From: Belnapia rosea
GTDB lineage: Bacteria > Pseudomonadota > Alphaproteobacteria > Acetobacterales > Acetobacteraceae
Assembly: GCF_900101615.1 (NCBI RefSeq)
Contig: NZ_FMZX01000004.1
Coordinates: 45,074-109,073 of the forward strand
Direction: 5' to 3'
Length of the DNA: 64,000 bases
Shown: one piece after another, positions 1-8,644 of the stretch
How positions within the stretch are numbered: position 1 is the first letter of the stretch
How the letters are laid out: the number at the start of each line of letters is the position of its first letter
Position numbers and translations under genes: made by a program
The notes under the pieces: generated by a model
What the model was told of the DNA's origin: nothing
Database searches by the model: none
Seen by the model: the letters and a program-made list of their open reading frames with translations, nothing else

Positions 1-1
1 C

Positions 2-1039
2 GATCGCCACATCCCGTGCCACCTGTTCCACACCAGCCAAGGCGTACCGCTGTTCTCGGTCGGACCGGTCGAGCTCCTGCCTCGGGCAAACTGGATTGCC
101 CGCTACGTCAAAAACGCAGATCAGCTTGGGCACATCCGACAGGTTGAGAGCGGCCAGATCCGATATGACCAACTCCGTGATCAGGCCCATGAGCGAAATA
201 GTGACCGAGAACTTCACACGGCTTGGCAAGTCCTGAGCGCGCTTCGAAATTTCGAATGGGTTGCCACGATCAGGATGCAAGGCCACGAGCTCAGCCAGTC
301 CCATTACAAGGCATCGATCATTATCGGCCTTGTGCTCGATGCGATCGGACTGCGCTTTCAGGCCGAAGATGCCCGGCGGTTCACAAAGGCCGGACGGCAA
401 CACCTCTTTGCCGAAGACCGTTTAGCGACCTCGGCTGACGGCTCCTTCTTGAAGGGGACGAGCGTGCAAATGCCGGGGCTGGGCTCCGCACCGGGCGCGC
501 TCGCTGCGAAGATGCAAGCCGAGCGACCCTTCTTGGACGCCGTCGGCAAGGTCCTGCATGCCTATGTGGCAGGTCGACAGACCGGCCGTGGCCCGCACCT
601 GGTCGAGCGTTGGGCGAACGCGCTTTACTGGGTCGGTGAGGCGCGGCGAGAAGCCTCGGATTTTATGGCCGTCGTCAAATATGGCTGCGCGGCCGACGGA
701 TTGTCTGGTGCCGGCGGTGACGCCGTAGCAATGACGACTTTCGCGGAAGCCGCGCTCAATCCAAAGGCGCAAGCCGCGACGCAAGGGTCGATTAGCATCG
801 CCGACGCTGTCACCAAAGTGTATCGGGACGGCCGCAACAAGCTCGCACATGGTGAGATGGCGGGCCTATTTGAGGATCTCTCTGGCACCCGGGCCATCGG
901 CGACGCGCTACTCGTGGCGCTGTTCGATGAGGTCACGTTTGAACTCGCCGCAGTGATCGAGCAGCGACCCGAGATTCTCACGCTTAGTGAAAAGCATGCT
1001 TATCGGGCACTCGAAGCTAGGCTGAAGCAGCGACCCTGA
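2..1039 (+). CDS. HEPN-like protein, 5' end outside window
   Basis: The reading frame is open from base 2, so the start lies upstream of the window; an internal ATG at 275 would leave 254 residues but the frame upstream looks equally coding. Near the C-terminus (about 815-850) the protein reads RNKLAHGE, an R-x4-H motif typical of HEPN or ApeA-like domains, which are often RNases in abortive infection or toxin systems. The rest is not recognised. It faces the prophage tail genes convergently and is probably not a phage structural gene. A defence role is inferred only from the HEPN-like motif and the neighbouring mobile DNA. Confidence 0.6.
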   Translation, partial: DRHIPCHLFHTSQGVPLFSVGPVELLPRANWIARYVKNADQLGHIRQVESGQIRYDQLRDQAHERNSDRELHTAWQVLSALRNFEWVATIRMQGHELSQSHYKASIIIGLVLDAIGLRFQAEDARRFTKAGRQHLFAEDRLATSADGSFLKGTSVQMPGLGSAPGALAAKMQAERPFLDAVGKVLHAYVAGRQTGRGPHLVERWANALYWVGEARREASDFMAVVKYGCAADGLSGAGGDAVAMTTFAEAALNPKAQAATQGSISIADAVTKVYRDGRNKLAHGEMAGLFEDLSGTRAIGDALLVALFDEVTFELAAVIEQRPEILTLSEKHAYRALEARLKQRP

Positions 1040-1204
1040 AAGTCGTGCCGACCTTCGGGCCGGGCCGCTGAGTGCGCGTCTCGGCCTCGAGAGGGCTTTT
1101 GGGTTTGCCGCTGCGACGGTAGCGGACGCAAGATCGAAATTGGGGTCGAGGTGGCTTCAGCCGATCCCCCAAGGAAGCAGTCCTTCATTTTCCCGAAGCG
1201 TGAC

Positions 1205-2158
1205 TCAGGCGTACTCCGTCCCCGCCTGCTGGTTCCGCAGGACCGCAGTCATCATCCGCGTCGCCGTTGCGTTGAAGGCTGCGCGGAAATCGAAGCTGGC
1301 CTCCACGCCGGCCGGCCCCTCGATCGGCGTCTTCGCGAGCGCCAGATAGACCTCGTGCAGCGTGATGGTCAGGCTGCGGTTGGCATCAATGGTGAAGGCC
1401 AGGGCGAATTCCGCCGCGGTGCCGCCCTGCGCCTGGGTCAGCAGCGTCGTGTTCTCGAAGCGCACGGTGATCTGGCCGGTGCAGCGGGCGATTCCGGGAT
1501 CCACCCCTTCGACGCGGCGATCGGCGCGGATGGTGCGTACGGCTTCCATGCCGTTGGCGTAGGTGATGCGCGCGCCGGTGACCTGCGCCAGCGCGACACT
1601 GCTGCGCGTGATGGAGCCCTGGGCCTTGTTGAAGGCGGTGTAGGCCGCGCTGGTCGGCGTGCCGCCTGAAGTCGCCCCCGTGCGCACCGAGCCCTGACCC
1701 ATAAGCCCGAAGGTCGCGGTCGCAGCGCCGGTCGGCGTGAAGTCCATCTCCAGCGTGTCAGCGCGCACGCCGGTGCACACGTCGAACGACGGGACATCGG
1801 GATAGCCGATCTCCATGGCGTTGCTCGGTAGCGAGGCAGCGCCCGAGCCGAAGGTGTGGATGAAGTTGGTGGTGCCGGTGGTGGTAGGTGCCCTCAGCAG
1901 CAGCCGCAGCCAGTGCCCGATGTTGATCAGGTCCACCGGCACCACAGCCTGGCCAGCGACCGTGACCGTGTCGAGGAAGGGTGCGGCCGGATCCCGGTTG
2001 CTGCCCACGCCGATGACGTCGGCATCCAGCAGCGGCTGCTCCGCGCCGAGATCGCAGGACAGGAAAGGCATGCGCCGCCAGTTGCTGCCGGGGGCGGTGC
2101 CGTAGGTGGTCTCGGGCAGCATGAGCAGGCGGCAATTCGCGCCGATGGCACGGGGCAT
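1205..2158 (-). CDS. Phage tail tube protein
   Basis: A 317-residue protein whose position after the connectors and whose sequence (N-terminal LLMLPETTYGTAPGS, then a long beta-rich body with FIHTFGSGA and MEIGYPDVPSFDV) fits phage tail tube proteins that polymerise into the siphovirus tail. The ATG is 21 bases after the preceding stop and has GGAG-like upstream sequence (AAGGAGAAAG). It is the last phage gene on this side: a tail assembly chaperone and tape measure would be expected next but are absent. Assigned by position and sequence feel, not by a search. Confidence 0.75.
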   Translation of the reverse strand: MPRAIGANCRLLMLPETTYGTAPGSNWRRMPFLSCDLGAEQPLLDADVIGVGSNRDPAAPFLDTVTVAGQAVVPVDLINIGHWLRLLLRAPTTTGTTNFIHTFGSGAASLPSNAMEIGYPDVPSFDVCTGVRADTLEMDFTPTGAATATFGLMGQGSVRTGATSGGTPTSAAYTAFNKAQGSITRSSVALAQVTGARITYANGMEAVRTIRADRRVEGVDPGIARCTGQITVRFENTTLLTQAQGGTAAEFALAFTIDANRSLTITLHEVYLALAKTPIEGPAGVEASFDFRAAFNATATRMMTAVLRNQQAGTEYA

Positions 2159-2179
2159 AGGCTTTCTCCTGGAAGGGGA

Positions 2180-2626
2180 TCAGGCCAGCGGCGAGCCGGC
2201 GACGGTGAACCAGAGGGTGACGGGGACGGCGGCAGCGCGGGCTGCGGCGGCGCCCTCGAACTCGACGTCCTCGAAGGATGCGCTACCGGGCTGCGCCCAT
2301 TCCACAGCCCCGCCGAGGGTGCGGTTGGCGGTGATGGCGGCAGCGATATCCACCAGCAGCGCATCGAGCAGGGTGTTGCGCGCGGCGGGCGTGGCGCCGG
2401 CGGCGGTGATTTCCACCTCGGCGCGGTGCTCGATCTGCCAGGCCAACGGGGAGAGGACGGGTGTCTCCTCCACCGTCTCGCCATCGCGGACCACGACCAG
2501 TCCACCGGCGGGAATGCGCTGCAGGATGGTTTCATCGCGCAGAACGATCGGCGCCGGGTTGCGGGCTGCCAGCGACGCAATCAGCCGACTGAGCAGCGCG
2601 GCGATGGCGGTTTCGCGCGCGCTCAC
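2180..2626 (-). CDS. Putative minor tail / tail terminator protein
   Basis: A 148-residue protein with a GTG start overlapping the stop of the upstream gene in a GTGA junction, which indicates translational coupling. It reads as a small alpha/beta domain with VVVRDGETVEETP and a C-terminal VTLWFTVAGSPLA. Its size and place just before the tail tube match tail terminator or tail completion proteins (lambda gpU-like position), which cap the tail and join it to the head. The family itself is not recognised with certainty. Confidence 0.55.
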   Translation of the reverse strand: MSARETAIAALLSRLIASLAARNPAPIVLRDETILQRIPAGGLVVVRDGETVEETPVLSPLAWQIEHRAEVEITAAGATPAARNTLLDALLVDIAAAITANRTLGGAVEWAQPGSASFEDVEFEGAAAARAAAVPVTLWFTVAGSPLA

Positions 2627-3348
2627 GCTGCCCTCCCGCTCTCGCGTTCCCAGGCCGCCACGAACCGTGCCGGGAGCCTACGCAGCCCACGCTCCGCCGC
2701 GCCGCGCACGTCCAGCCGCTTGGCCAGCTTCACCTGGGGCAGCAGCAGGAACATCGGCACCATCCCCTGCGCTAGCAGCCCGCGCGCCCAAGCCTCGCGC
2801 CTCTTGCGGTTCGCGGTGCCGACCTCGGTCACGCCGCCGGCCACCAGCCGCGTGCGACGCCGGCGCCCGGTCTGCTCGCCCTGCCGCAGCGGCAGGCACC
2901 ACACGAAGCCGCGGCCCGACTTGAAGGGCCGGAGGAAGGCCTGGCCGGACGCGAGCATCTGGGCGGGCGTCACCCGCATGCCCTTCTCGCCGCGGCCCCT
3001 GCGCCCCCGGGCCGCATTGAAGCCGGTCGGAATGGCAAGGAACTTTCGCCCACCCTTGGCGCGGATCAGTGCGCCGCGCTCGAAGGCGTCGATGACGCTG
3101 GGCACCTTCGTGAAGACCAGGCCGGCCGGCCGCAGCGACTGCCCGGACCGCGGGAAGATCATCGACCGCCAGGCATTGGCGATACCGCGCGCGTTGCCCG
3201 AGAAAGCGGTGGTAACTTGCCTGCGCAGCTCGGCCTTCACCTGATCTGTTTCGGCGCGGATCGCAGTCATCGCCGCGCGCTCGCCGGCGCGGACCTCGTC
3301 CGCCAGCACCTTGCGGAGGTCGCCCACGATGCTGGCGCCGAGGCGCAT
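2623..3348 (-). CDS. DUF6441-like phage protein
   Basis: A 241-residue basic protein placed between the small membrane protein and the tail terminator candidate. It begins MRLGASIVGDLRKVLADEV and contains arginine-rich stretches (RRRRTRLVAGG), fitting DUF6441 family proteins found in alphaproteobacterial phages at the head-tail junction. By position it is comparable with lambda gpZ-type minor tail proteins, but that functional link is inference. The ATG lies 3 bases downstream of the preceding stop, so the two genes are very probably co-translated. Confidence 0.55.
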   Translation of the reverse strand: MRLGASIVGDLRKVLADEVRAGERAAMTAIRAETDQVKAELRRQVTTAFSGNARGIANAWRSMIFPRSGQSLRPAGLVFTKVPSVIDAFERGALIRAKGGRKFLAIPTGFNAARGRRGRGEKGMRVTPAQMLASGQAFLRPFKSGRGFVWCLPLRQGEQTGRRRRTRLVAGGVTEVGTANRKRREAWARGLLAQGMVPMFLLLPQVKLAKRLDVRGAAERGLRRLPARFVAAWERESGRAA

Positions 3349-3351
3349 GGA

Positions 3352-3651
3352 TCAGCGCCCGCCGAACTTGCGGCTGAGGATCCGCAGCAGCAGGTCGTGC
3401 AGGGCGGCATAGCCGAGCGTGCCGGCCAGCCAGGCCACCGCGAACAGCCACCAGCCATCGAGCTCGAAGGCATGCGCGATGAGCCAGGCACCCGTGCCCA
3501 GGCTGCCGCCGGCTAGCGCGTGCAGCAGATAGGCGCGGGTCAGCAGCGGTCGGTCGGTGGAGGAGAAGCGCGCCATCGCCCCGAGCGCACCCAGGGCGCC
3601 GGCGAGCAGCGCCTCGCCGACGATGCTGCCAATGCGCTCCGGGTCGATCAT
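3352..3651 (-). CDS. Small membrane protein, holin-like
   Basis: A 99-residue protein with two to three hydrophobic segments: about residues 9-25 (VGEALLAGALGALGAMA), 41-60 and 66-86 (WWLFAVAWLAGTLGYAAL), ending in a basic tail LSRKFGGR. Size, membrane segments and charged C-terminus fit phage holins, which form lesions in the inner membrane so that the endolysin can reach the cell wall. It lies near a gene with a muramidase-like P5 domain (3967-4605), which would make a lysis pair, although it sits among head and tail genes. Holin function is inferred from topology only. Confidence 0.5.
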   Translation of the reverse strand: MIDPERIGSIVGEALLAGALGALGAMARFSSTDRPLLTRAYLLHALAGGSLGTGAWLIAHAFELDGWWLFAVAWLAGTLGYAALHDLLLRILSRKFGGR

Positions 3652-3661
3652 GGCGGTGCTC

Positions 3662-3970
3662 CTATCGGCGGCAGAAGACGCGCCAGGCGATGCCCGCGGC
3701 GTCGCGCTCGGCGTGCTGGACGGTCAGGATGTCGGCGCCGAGGGTGAAGGTGTCGTCCGCCTCGAGGCTGGGCAGCACGGCAATGGCGACGGTCAGGACA
3801 TCGCTGGCCTGGATCACGCTGGTGCCGAAGGCATCGCCCAGCCGGTCCGGCGCCGAGTGGACCACGCGGAGCAGGACCGGCGCCCCGCTCCCGCCCGCGC
3901 GATAGGTCGCATCTGTGCCGATGTTCGGATCCGCGGCCAGCGCGTCCATAGCCGCGGCAAAGGCGCTCAC
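3662..3970 (-). CDS. Head-tail connector protein
   Basis: A 102-residue protein with an ATG overlapping the previous stop (ATGA). It starts MSAFAAAMDALAADPNIGTD and ends with VQHAERDAAGIAWRVFCRR, a pattern seen in short head-tail attachment proteins of the lambda gpFII type, in which a small beta-barrel protein bridges the connector and the tail. The genes around it are decoration and tail proteins, which agrees. No catalytic motif is expected or seen. Confidence 0.6.
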   Translation of the reverse strand: MSAFAAAMDALAADPNIGTDATYRAGGSGAPVLLRVVHSAPDRLGDAFGTSVIQASDVLTVAIAVLPSLEADDTFTLGADILTVQHAERDAAGIAWRVFCRR

Positions 3971-4605
3971 GCCGGCCGCCGCAGCCGCCAGGCGAGCACG
4001 CCGACCACCGCGGCGGCGATGACCGCGATGGCCACCGCCGGTGCCAGCGTGCCCAGCGCCTGGATGGCGGGGGCGGCCTGCGCCACGGCGGTGGCGATGC
4101 CCGCCGCGTCCACCAGCACCGCGCCGCGGCCGGTGCCGGTGGCGGCAGCGACCTCCCGCAGCGTCACCGGTGGCGCCGGCGGCACGCCGGCCAGGGTCAG
4201 GGCCCGATCAATCACCGGTGCCGGATAGGACAGCCCGGCGCATTCGTGGTGGATAATGGCCTCGACCAGCGGGCGGAGGTGCTCGTGCCGATGCAGGCCG
4301 ATCGTATCATCCGGTCCGACGCCGATCCGCTGCGCCACCACCGCGATATAGGCCGCGGTGTCGTTCTCCACCTTGGGCGCCCAGCGCTCGATGATCGCGC
4401 GCGGCGTGCGCAGGTTATGCCGGTCCTGGTAGGTGACCAGCAGGGCCGCCAGCGCGCGGATGCCGAACTCATGGCTGGTGAAGCGGCAGAAGCGCCCGTC
4501 CGAGGGCGGATCGACCAGTCCCTGCCATTTGTTGGCCGGGACGTGCTCGATGTTGCCCGGGTTGCGGTTGCGGTAGCCCCGCGTGGCCTTCGGATCGATG
4601 CTCAC
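3967..4605 (-). CDS. P5-like lytic structural protein with C-terminal membrane anchor
   Basis: A 212-residue protein. The GTG start at 4605 overlaps the stop of the decoration gene (GTGA). The N-terminal part has the motif RGYRNRNPGNIEH then WQGL, FTSHEFGIRALAALL, IIERWAPKVENDTAAYI and LRPLVEAIIHHE, which is the pattern of phage structural protein P5, a lysozyme-like virion domain. The C-terminal 35 residues are hydrophobic (AVAIAVIAAAVVGVLAW) and end in RLRRPA, so it probably anchors in the membrane. It may act as endolysin or as a virion-associated muralytic enzyme; the catalytic residue was not pinned down. Confidence 0.65.
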   Translation of the reverse strand: MSIDPKATRGYRNRNPGNIEHVPANKWQGLVDPPSDGRFCRFTSHEFGIRALAALLVTYQDRHNLRTPRAIIERWAPKVENDTAAYIAVVAQRIGVGPDDTIGLHRHEHLRPLVEAIIHHECAGLSYPAPVIDRALTLAGVPPAPPVTLREVAAATGTGRGAVLVDAAGIATAVAQAAPAIQALGTLAPAVAIAVIAAAVVGVLAWRLRRPA

Positions 4606-4949
4606 GTGCCGAGCGCCGGCACGCGGTTGAGCCACACCCGGACGGTGGTGTCCGCCGCAAGCGCCGCCAGGCTGGCGATGCCGACCTGGAAATTGCCGGT
4701 GGCGGTGGTCGTGATGCGCCGGTTGGTGTTGTCCCAGAAGACGCGCGCACCCGCGGTGATGGCGAGCGCCGGCTCCTTGGTGATGTCGAACACGCCCTGG
4801 GTGGCGGCCTCGATGATGGCGTTCTGCGCGCCATCGACCGCGGCGACGCCGAAGAGCGCGCCGACCAGGACGCCCTGGCCGGAGAGGATGCCGCCCGCAT
4901 AGGGAACGGCGATGGCCAGGCTGTTGCCCGGCTGGACGTAGTTGCGCAT
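4602..4949 (-). CDS. DUF2190 capsid decoration protein
   Basis: A 115-residue protein beginning MRNYVQPGNSLAIAVPYAGG with VLVGALFGVAAVDG and the central ARVFWDNTNRRITT, typical of DUF2190 proteins that sit on or stabilise phage capsids. It lies directly downstream of the protease-capsid fusion gene, the usual place for decoration proteins. The 82 bases between the two genes hold no ORF. Confidence 0.75.
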   Translation of the reverse strand: MRNYVQPGNSLAIAVPYAGGILSGQGVLVGALFGVAAVDGAQNAIIEAATQGVFDITKEPALAITAGARVFWDNTNRRITTTATGNFQVGIASLAALAADTTVRVWLNRVPALGT

Positions 4950-5031
4950 GGAAATGGGAGCTCCAGAAACGCAGAAGGCGTCCCGAAGGACGCCCTCTGC
5001 ATAGGTTCACGATGGGAGAGAGCAGCCGGGA

Positions 5032-7140
5032 TCAGGTCCCCGGATTGAACCAGGCGCCGCGCCAGTCGATGGCCCCGACACCGAAGTCGAAGATCACCGA
5101 GACCTCGACACCGTCGACGCCTTGGACATTGCCGGTGGTGACCTGCGGCCCCTCCGCGCCGTTGAGATAGCCGTAGACGTAGACGGGTGCGGCGAAGGGA
5201 TCGGAGAACAGGTACCAGCGGTTGGCGGGGATCAGCGGCTCGACCAGCGGCTGCACGAAGCCGGCATAGACGTTGGCGTTGCTGGTCTGTGTCGCCTGGA
5301 CCGAGACCGTGAGCTGCCGGGCGGCGAGTTCCTGGTTCGGCCCGACCAGCAGGCGCATCTGCGACCCCACCGCGATGGGCAGCCCATCGAGCGTCCGCTG
5401 GCGCATCACGGCGGCACGTCCGAGCGCCAGGTTCGGCAGGTCGAGCAGGGTGCCGGCGCCCGCCTTGTTGAGCCGAGCGGCGCCGGTGGCAAAGACCGGC
5501 GCGGCGCCGGTGACCAGCGTCGGGCCGTCGCCGTTGGCGCTGTTCACGAGCGCATAGGCCGTGGCGTTCTCGAAGTCGGCCACGCGCCGGCCGATCATGC
5601 TGGCGAAATCTGTGAAGGCGCCGAGATCGTCGTTGACCAGCATCTGCCGCGTCACGCGGATGCGCCGCGCGAAGGTCTGCAGGAACACGAGCTCCTGGCT
5701 TTCCGACATGGTGCCGGCCTGGATCTCGCCGTTCTCGGACAGCGCCACGAGGTTGGGGAAGTCACCCACGCGCAGGTGGCGGTGCGGCTTGAAGTCCCGG
5801 AAATCGCGGCGAAGGAACAGCGTGCGATAGGTCGGCTGTGCCGGCGCGTAGGCCGCCAGCAGCATCTTGTTGGCCGCGGCCGAGAGCAGCGCGGGGAAGT
5901 CGCTGGTGGTGTGGAATGCGCGCTCGGCCAGGATGGTGGGGTTGCGCGGGATGTTGCGCTCCCCCCGCGCGCGAAGCAGTTCGCCCATCATGTCGGAGGG
6001 GCGCCAGCCCATGAACTCGACGTGGCGGCCGGCGCCAGGGCCAGTGCTGGGCACCTGGTAGCCGGGCATGGAGCGGGCGGCGAGCGCCTCAGCCATGGCG
6101 TCGAGCAGGCTGGCCGGATCGTCGTTGCCCGGGCCGGTCTCGGGACGCGCCGGGAGGGAGGGCCGCGGCGCGTTCTGTGCGAAGACGTCCCACAGGCGGC
6201 CGCGCAGCACCTCGGGCGAGATGCGGTCGCGGATGGCGGCCTCGCGCATGGTGTCGAGCATGTCGGGGGTCACCAGGCCACGGGCGCCGGCGAGCACCGG
6301 CTCGTAGGCGGCGATGCGCTCGACCGCGGCGCGGTCCGCCTCGGCACGGATGGCGTCGAGGTCTGGAGTCGGCAGTGCGGCACCGATCGGCTCGGGCGGG
6401 GTGGCGGGTGCGGTGGTCACGGGGATCTCCTGGGGCGTGTGTGCGACGGGCGGCGCCGGCGGCGCCGGCGCGGGATCCGGCGAAGCCGGCGTCGTCTCGG
6501 GCATGGTGGGTTCTTCGGTCAGGGCGGGTTCGATGGCGGTGTCGGAGGTGCCCTGGTCCCCCTCGCCTCGGATCACGGCCAGGCCGTCGACGGGGACGGG
6601 CACGATCGAGATCTCGTAGGGCTCCCAATCCACCGCGCGGTGGATGGTCTGGCCGGTGGCGGCATCGGGCCGGGGCTCGTAGCGATGCACCCGGTAGCCG
6701 ACGCTGACAGACTGCAGCGTCCCGTCGGCGACCCGCTGCCAGACCGGCTCCACGTCATCGGCGCCGCTGAACTGAAGCGTGGCGTAGCCGCGGCCGGCCT
6801 CGAGGCGGGCCGCGGTGACGCGGCCCAGCACATCGCGTGTGCCGGCACGGCGGTGTGTGTCCAGCACGGGCGCCCGACCCGAGCGCAGCGCATCCATGCG
6901 CACCGCCTCGGGCCGCATATCGAGCTCCTCGATGATGGGACCGAGCGGCGGGACGAAGTTGCGGGCGCGGGCGCCAGTGCTCCAAACCACCCCGACGGTG
7001 CGGGCCGCGCGATTGACCGTAACGGGCGCCGCCAGGGCGCGGCAGGCCACGATCGATTGCCCAGCGGTGGGAAGTCGATCGGGCGCAGCGTCGGGATCCG
7101 GCGCGGGGCTGGGCCCCGCCGGTTCGATCGGTTCTGTCAT
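5032..7140 (-). CDS. Prohead protease / major capsid protein fusion
   Basis: A 702-residue protein. Residues about 30-190 resemble an HK97-type prohead protease (S78): VLDTHRRAGTRDVLGRV carries the expected His, LQSVSVGYRV the catalytic Ser, and EPYEISIVPVPVD follows. A Pro/Ala-rich linker (about 195-260) leads to a scaffold-like helical stretch and then an HK97-like capsid domain ending GAIDWRGAWFNPGT. Such fusions are known in some proteobacterial phages; the protease is thought to cut itself away during prohead maturation. No separate protease or capsid gene is present, so the fusion must supply both. No stop or frameshift interrupts it. Confidence 0.85.
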   Translation of the reverse strand: MTEPIEPAGPSPAPDPDAAPDRLPTAGQSIVACRALAAPVTVNRAARTVGVVWSTGARARNFVPPLGPIIEELDMRPEAVRMDALRSGRAPVLDTHRRAGTRDVLGRVTAARLEAGRGYATLQFSGADDVEPVWQRVADGTLQSVSVGYRVHRYEPRPDAATGQTIHRAVDWEPYEISIVPVPVDGLAVIRGEGDQGTSDTAIEPALTEEPTMPETTPASPDPAPAPPAPPVAHTPQEIPVTTAPATPPEPIGAALPTPDLDAIRAEADRAAVERIAAYEPVLAGARGLVTPDMLDTMREAAIRDRISPEVLRGRLWDVFAQNAPRPSLPARPETGPGNDDPASLLDAMAEALAARSMPGYQVPSTGPGAGRHVEFMGWRPSDMMGELLRARGERNIPRNPTILAERAFHTTSDFPALLSAAANKMLLAAYAPAQPTYRTLFLRRDFRDFKPHRHLRVGDFPNLVALSENGEIQAGTMSESQELVFLQTFARRIRVTRQMLVNDDLGAFTDFASMIGRRVADFENATAYALVNSANGDGPTLVTGAAPVFATGAARLNKAGAGTLLDLPNLALGRAAVMRQRTLDGLPIAVGSQMRLLVGPNQELAARQLTVSVQATQTSNANVYAGFVQPLVEPLIPANRWYLFSDPFAAPVYVYGYLNGAEGPQVTTGNVQGVDGVEVSVIFDFGVGAIDWRGAWFNPGT

Positions 7141-7156
7141 GAGGAAGGTCCTGGGC

Positions 7157-8644
7157 TTAGGGCGCCGTGAAGCCCTGGAGGTTAGCGATCACCACCGCGC
7201 CGGCCGTCAGCGCCTGGATGTTCAGTGCGGCATTCGCGGTGGTGCGGAGCGGGGTCGGGAAGTCGATGTTGGTGGGGCCGAGATTGGCCGGCAGCAGCGC
7301 GCGCCAGACCGGCGTGGTGCCGTCGCGGATCTGGAACTCCGTGGCCGTGGCGCTGGCGTTCTGTACCTGCATCCCGGTCACGTAGCGGCGGATGCCAGCA
7401 CCGCCCGCGGCCTGCACCGCGGTGTCGCTGCCGGTGGCGATGCCGGCCAGCGGGCCCGCATAGGTCCAGTCGGCCTCGGGGATGGCATAGGGCTTGGTGA
7501 CGATCGCACCGATCAGCGTCGCCAGCAGGTCGACACCGCGCGCTGTCGTCACTGCCACGGGGTTCGCTGAATAGCCCGTGGCCGCCAGCACCGGCACGGC
7601 ACCCGCCGTGTTGCGCGCCTGGCCGCCGACCACGCTGAGCGCGGGGGCGGCGGCGCTGAGCACGTTGACCCCGATACCCTGGCCGGCGACCGCGTTTGCG
7701 CGACCGGCGGTGATGGCGGTGGTGAGCTCGGCATAGTCGGAGATCGAGACGAACTGCAGCCGCAGGTCGGTGTTCGAGGCCGGCGCCAGGTTGCGACTGA
7801 TCGTCGCCCAGCCGGTATTCACATAGGCGCCGGTGAAGCTCGACCCGATCAGGTCGAAGTTGCTCGCGTCGATGACCGTGATGGTGAAGGTGCCATTCGC
7901 CCCCGGCACGCCGGCGACATTGGCCACCGTCACGGAATCCGAGGTCGCATAGCCATGCGCGGCGCGGGTGATGCGCACTGCGCCGCTGCCGTTGTTCGCC
8001 ACCGCCGAGATGCCATGGAAGATCTGCCGGTTCCGCACGCGGATGCGAAGGCGATACAGCGCCGAGGGGTCGGGCAGCTGTTGCTGGCGGGCGTAGGAGT
8101 TGGCACGCAGGCCGGTGCCGTCGAGCGCGCGGCCGTGGAAGTAGCATTCGTCGCTGTTGGGCTCGAGCTCCAGCACCGACCAGCCGGCCGGCGCGGTGGT
8201 GGGGATAGTGACACCGGAGGCGGTGCCGAGCCGCGGCGCTGCATCGCTGCCGACCTCGTAGTTCGCCAGGGTCGCGCTGATTCCGTCCAGGCGCCAGGCG
8301 ACGATGTTGCGCTCGTCGGGCACGCCTGTTTCTGGCGTGACGCTGGTGAGTTCCAGCCAGGCGGTTTGGCCGGCGATGCGCTGACTGAGGTTCAGCGCCA
8401 CCATCGCCCGCAGCGGCAACATGAAGCTCTGGCGGCTGAGCAGGACCAGCTCGTCATCCAACGTCGTGCCGGTGGAGATCAGCGCGGTGCCGTTCGCCAC
8501 GGACAGCGTCATGCCGCTGCCGGTGGAGAGCACCTCCCAGCGGGTCGGGTTGATCGCGTCGCCACCAAAATTGTCGCGGAAGCGCCGGCGCATGCTTTTG
8601 ACCCGGAGCATGTCGTCGGCCCAGTCATAGCCGCCTGGGATCAT
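7157..8644 (-). CDS. Phage virion protein of unknown function
   Basis: A 495-residue protein whose ATG overlaps the portal stop (ATGA) and whose end lies 16 bases before the protease-capsid gene, so it belongs to the morphogenesis operon. It looks beta-rich; residues about 225-285 read ITRAAHGYATSDSVTVANV then NGTFTITVIDASNFDLIG, a repeat-like unit also seen in phage tail and spike proteins. The C-terminus resembles a receptor- or sugar-binding jelly roll, but this is only an impression. A long structural gene between portal and protease is unusual. It could be a capsid fibre or an adapter. Confidence 0.6.
   Translation of the reverse strand: MIPGGYDWADDMLRVKSMRRRFRDNFGGDAINPTRWEVLSTGSGMTLSVANGTALISTGTTLDDELVLLSRQSFMLPLRAMVALNLSQRIAGQTAWLELTSVTPETGVPDERNIVAWRLDGISATLANYEVGSDAAPRLGTASGVTIPTTAPAGWSVLELEPNSDECYFHGRALDGTGLRANSYARQQQLPDPSALYRLRIRVRNRQIFHGISAVANNGSGAVRITRAAHGYATSDSVTVANVAGVPGANGTFTITVIDASNFDLIGSSFTGAYVNTGWATISRNLAPASNTDLRLQFVSISDYAELTTAITAGRANAVAGQGIGVNVLSAAAPALSVVGGQARNTAGAVPVLAATGYSANPVAVTTARGVDLLATLIGAIVTKPYAIPEADWTYAGPLAGIATGSDTAVQAAGGAGIRRYVTGMQVQNASATATEFQIRDGTTPVWRALLPANLGPTNIDFPTPLRTTANAALNIQALTAGAVVIANLQGFTAP

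Noticed and set aside
1856..3244. Long plus-strand ORF across the tail genes
   Set aside because: Antisense shadow of clear tail genes; arginine/alanine-rich composition from the GC-rich strand.
5122..7170. 682-residue plus-strand ORF
   Set aside because: Lies entirely opposite the protease-capsid fusion, no domains, typical high-GC antisense frame.
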